Shown here piece by piece: positions 14,059 through 15,554 of a stretch of 15,554 nt of DNA. The position numbers and the translations under genes were made by a program. Position 1 is the first letter of the stretch, and each line of letters starts with the position of its first letter. Under the pieces are notes generated by a model that worked only from the letters and a program-made list of their open reading frames with translations, was not told where the DNA came from and made no database searches. The stretch is from Alphaproteobacteria bacterium UBA2966 (lineage in GTDB: Bacteria > Pseudomonadota > Alphaproteobacteria > UBA2966), in the NCBI GenBank assembly GCA_002348365.1, contig DEBC01000160.1:1-15554 (forward strand), read 5' to 3'.

Positions 14059-15554
14059 CAACGGAGCGGTTTCAGCGGGCCGGCCATCGTCCCGGGATAT
14101 AGGCCCCTGATCTTCGGTGACTTTGATGCCGGTTAGTGAGCGGTCATCATTGACCATTCGCCACGACAGCATCTTCTGAGCGTAGCTGAGAACCCTCGAG
14201 GCATAGTTGGGATCTTCGGCAAGATTCCTGAACTCGTGCGGGTCTGCCTCGCGATCGATGAAAAGCGGGGGCAACCCTGCAAAATGAACATATTTGTATC
14301 GACGATCGCGGATCACGGAGAGCCCCGCCCGATCCATTTCGAGACCCAGTGCCTGCTCCATCGCCGAATCCGTCACGTCTCGGAAATCATACTCCCAGTG
14401 TGCGGCGTCTCGCCAAACCGGCGAGTCGCCGTGGCAGAACGGTAGCAGTGACCAGCCGTCGCATTGGCGGGGCACGTCGAGCCCCAGCCAATCGAGGATG
14501 GTAGGCATCACGTCGACACTTACGGTGAAGACATCGATCCTTCGGCCTCGGCCGGCATCTGCGGCGTTGCGTGGGTCGCGAACAATCATGGGAACGTGGA
14601 AGCTCTGGTCGAAATACCCTCTCTTTGAGAACATCCAGTGATCGCCCAGTTGGGTGCCGTGGTCCGAAGTCACGACAATTAACGTGCGGTCATAGGTGCC
14701 GCTTTCCTTCAACTGGGCGATGATCCTTCCCAGGAACATGTCTGCCTTGCTGATTAAGCCGTAGTAGGTCGCCCGCATCTGACGGAGATCAGCGTCGTAG
14801 AACTCCCCGTCACGCGGCAGGACCCGGTAATCGGGCAGGCTGCCCGTCATATGATTGAGTTCATACTCGAGGTATGGGTGCTGGCGGGCCTCCAGTTCCC
14901 GTGTCTCCGCCCTGACGGGCATCGGTACGTCATTGGGGTGGTAAATGTCGTTGTAGGGTTCCGGCGCGAACAACGGCGGGTGTGGCCGGAAGTAGCCCAC
15001 GTGAACGAACTATCCATCGTCTGCCGCCCCGAGGTAGGTCAATGCCGCCGCATTGACGAATGCATCGCGCGTCTCTTCCAGTCCGTAAGCGGGCGGTTTT
15101 GAGTGATCAGTTCGGTCTGCCTCGTCCGCTGGCTCATAGATCAAGCGTTCGATTTTGGGGATCGTGTAGCCGCGCGATTTGAGATCCTCGAGCCAGGGTG
15201 TCGGCCAGTTATAGCGGAGCAGAGAAGGCAGTCCGGACTTGAAACCCGGCAGAACTGATTCCCATGTATGGCGCGCCGGGTCGCCGTCTGGCAATGATCG
15301 TGGATCTAAAGTCGTGTCCGTATACCCGAACAGCATGGGCTGATAACCCAATTTGCGTGCTTCCAGTGCCACATTCGTAAATCGCCCGTCCAACGGCGTG
15401 CCGTTTCGGAGTGACCGGTGGGTTTGTTGGTAGAGGCCCGTGAGGAGGGAGGCGCGCGAAGGCCCGCAGGGAGAGCATTGTGCAAAGTGGTTCAGGAATA
15501 AGGCGCCGTCAGCCGCCAGAGCATCGAGCTTCGGGGTCTGTACCAGAGGGTGGC
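14053..15554 (-). pseudogene. Phosphonate monoester hydrolase/sulfatase-family gene with in-frame UAG, 5' end off window
   Basis: The minus strand encodes about 498 residues of an alkaline-phosphatase-superfamily hydrolase in one frame, broken only by a UAG at 15010-15012. Before it are TPKLDALAADGALFLNHF, the sulfatase signature CGPSRASLLTG and NGTPLDGRFTNVALEARK. The cysteine to be converted to formylglycine is at 15466-15468. After the UAG come VGYFRPHPPLFAPEPYND, VVTSDHGTQLGDHW with metal ligands Asp-His, KRGYFDQSFHVPMIVRDPR and VSVDVMPTILDWLG. The style is closest to phosphonate monoester hydrolases, which cleave phosphonate and phosphate esters and some sulfates. The first metal ligands would lie outside the window. 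No other defect is seen, so the stop is either a recent nonsense mutation or an error. Readthrough is unlikely because the gene itself ends in UAG. Confidence 0.85.

Noticed and set aside
15010..15012. UAG read as an amino acid (pyrrolysine or reassigned code)
   Set aside because: UAG terminates LLM copy 1, npdG, cofD, aceB, the DM13 gene and the sulfatase gene itself. Sulfatases are not known pyrrolysine proteins, and no supporting tRNA is seen.

Overview
The window looks like chromosomal DNA from a Gram-negative bacterium, most likely an uncultured proteobacterium. The evidence is E. coli-type malate synthase A, OmpR-type and NtrB-type signalling fragments, good Shine-Dalgarno sites, dense gene packing, and GC content by eye in the mid-to-high 50s percent. 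I cannot place it more precisely. No tRNA, rRNA, CRISPR array, transposase or phage gene was seen, and no stretch over 300 bases lacks a gene or gene remnant.

The centre (about 604-8402) is a coenzyme F420 island. On the plus strand, npdG (F420:NADP oxidoreductase), cofE (gamma-glutamyl ligase), cofD (LPPG:Fo transferase), cofC (nucleotidyltransferase) and fbiC (a CofG-CofH fusion making Fo) form one tightly packed operon, with a GTGA overlap at cofE/cofD and an ATGA overlap at cofC/fbiC. Divergent to it, on the minus strand, are two sister luciferase-like (LLM) oxidoreductases that probably use F420. The intergenic region between the two arms holds a perfect palindrome in the spacer of a candidate promoter. 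The window therefore encodes making Fo, assembling and glutamylating F420, exchanging electrons with NADP(H), and two likely consumers. No FbiB-type reductase domain and no F420-dependent glucose-6-phosphate dehydrogenase are present.

The left edge (1-447, minus) holds the start of a probable NUDIX hydrolase and, just upstream of it, the N-terminal third of a LOG-family nucleotide hydrolase that stops before its catalytic motif.

Right of the F420 island, 8406-9200 is a scar. The DNA-binding domain of an OmpR-type response regulator (minus) is joined head to head with the ATPase domain of an NtrB-like histidine kinase (plus). Both lack their N-terminal halves, and the joint sits on an 11-bp palindrome. 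Next come intact malate synthase A (plus), a zeta-crystallin-type quinone oxidoreductase and glucose-6-phosphate isomerase (both minus), a DM13-domain membrane protein broken by a one-base frameshift in a G run (plus), and a phosphonate monoester hydrolase/sulfatase-family gene (minus) interrupted by one in-frame UAG and running off the right edge.

The overall pattern is an intact, tightly coupled F420 operon flanked on both sides by several decayed or interrupted genes. All calls rest on reading the sequence and recalled family motifs. No database search was run.
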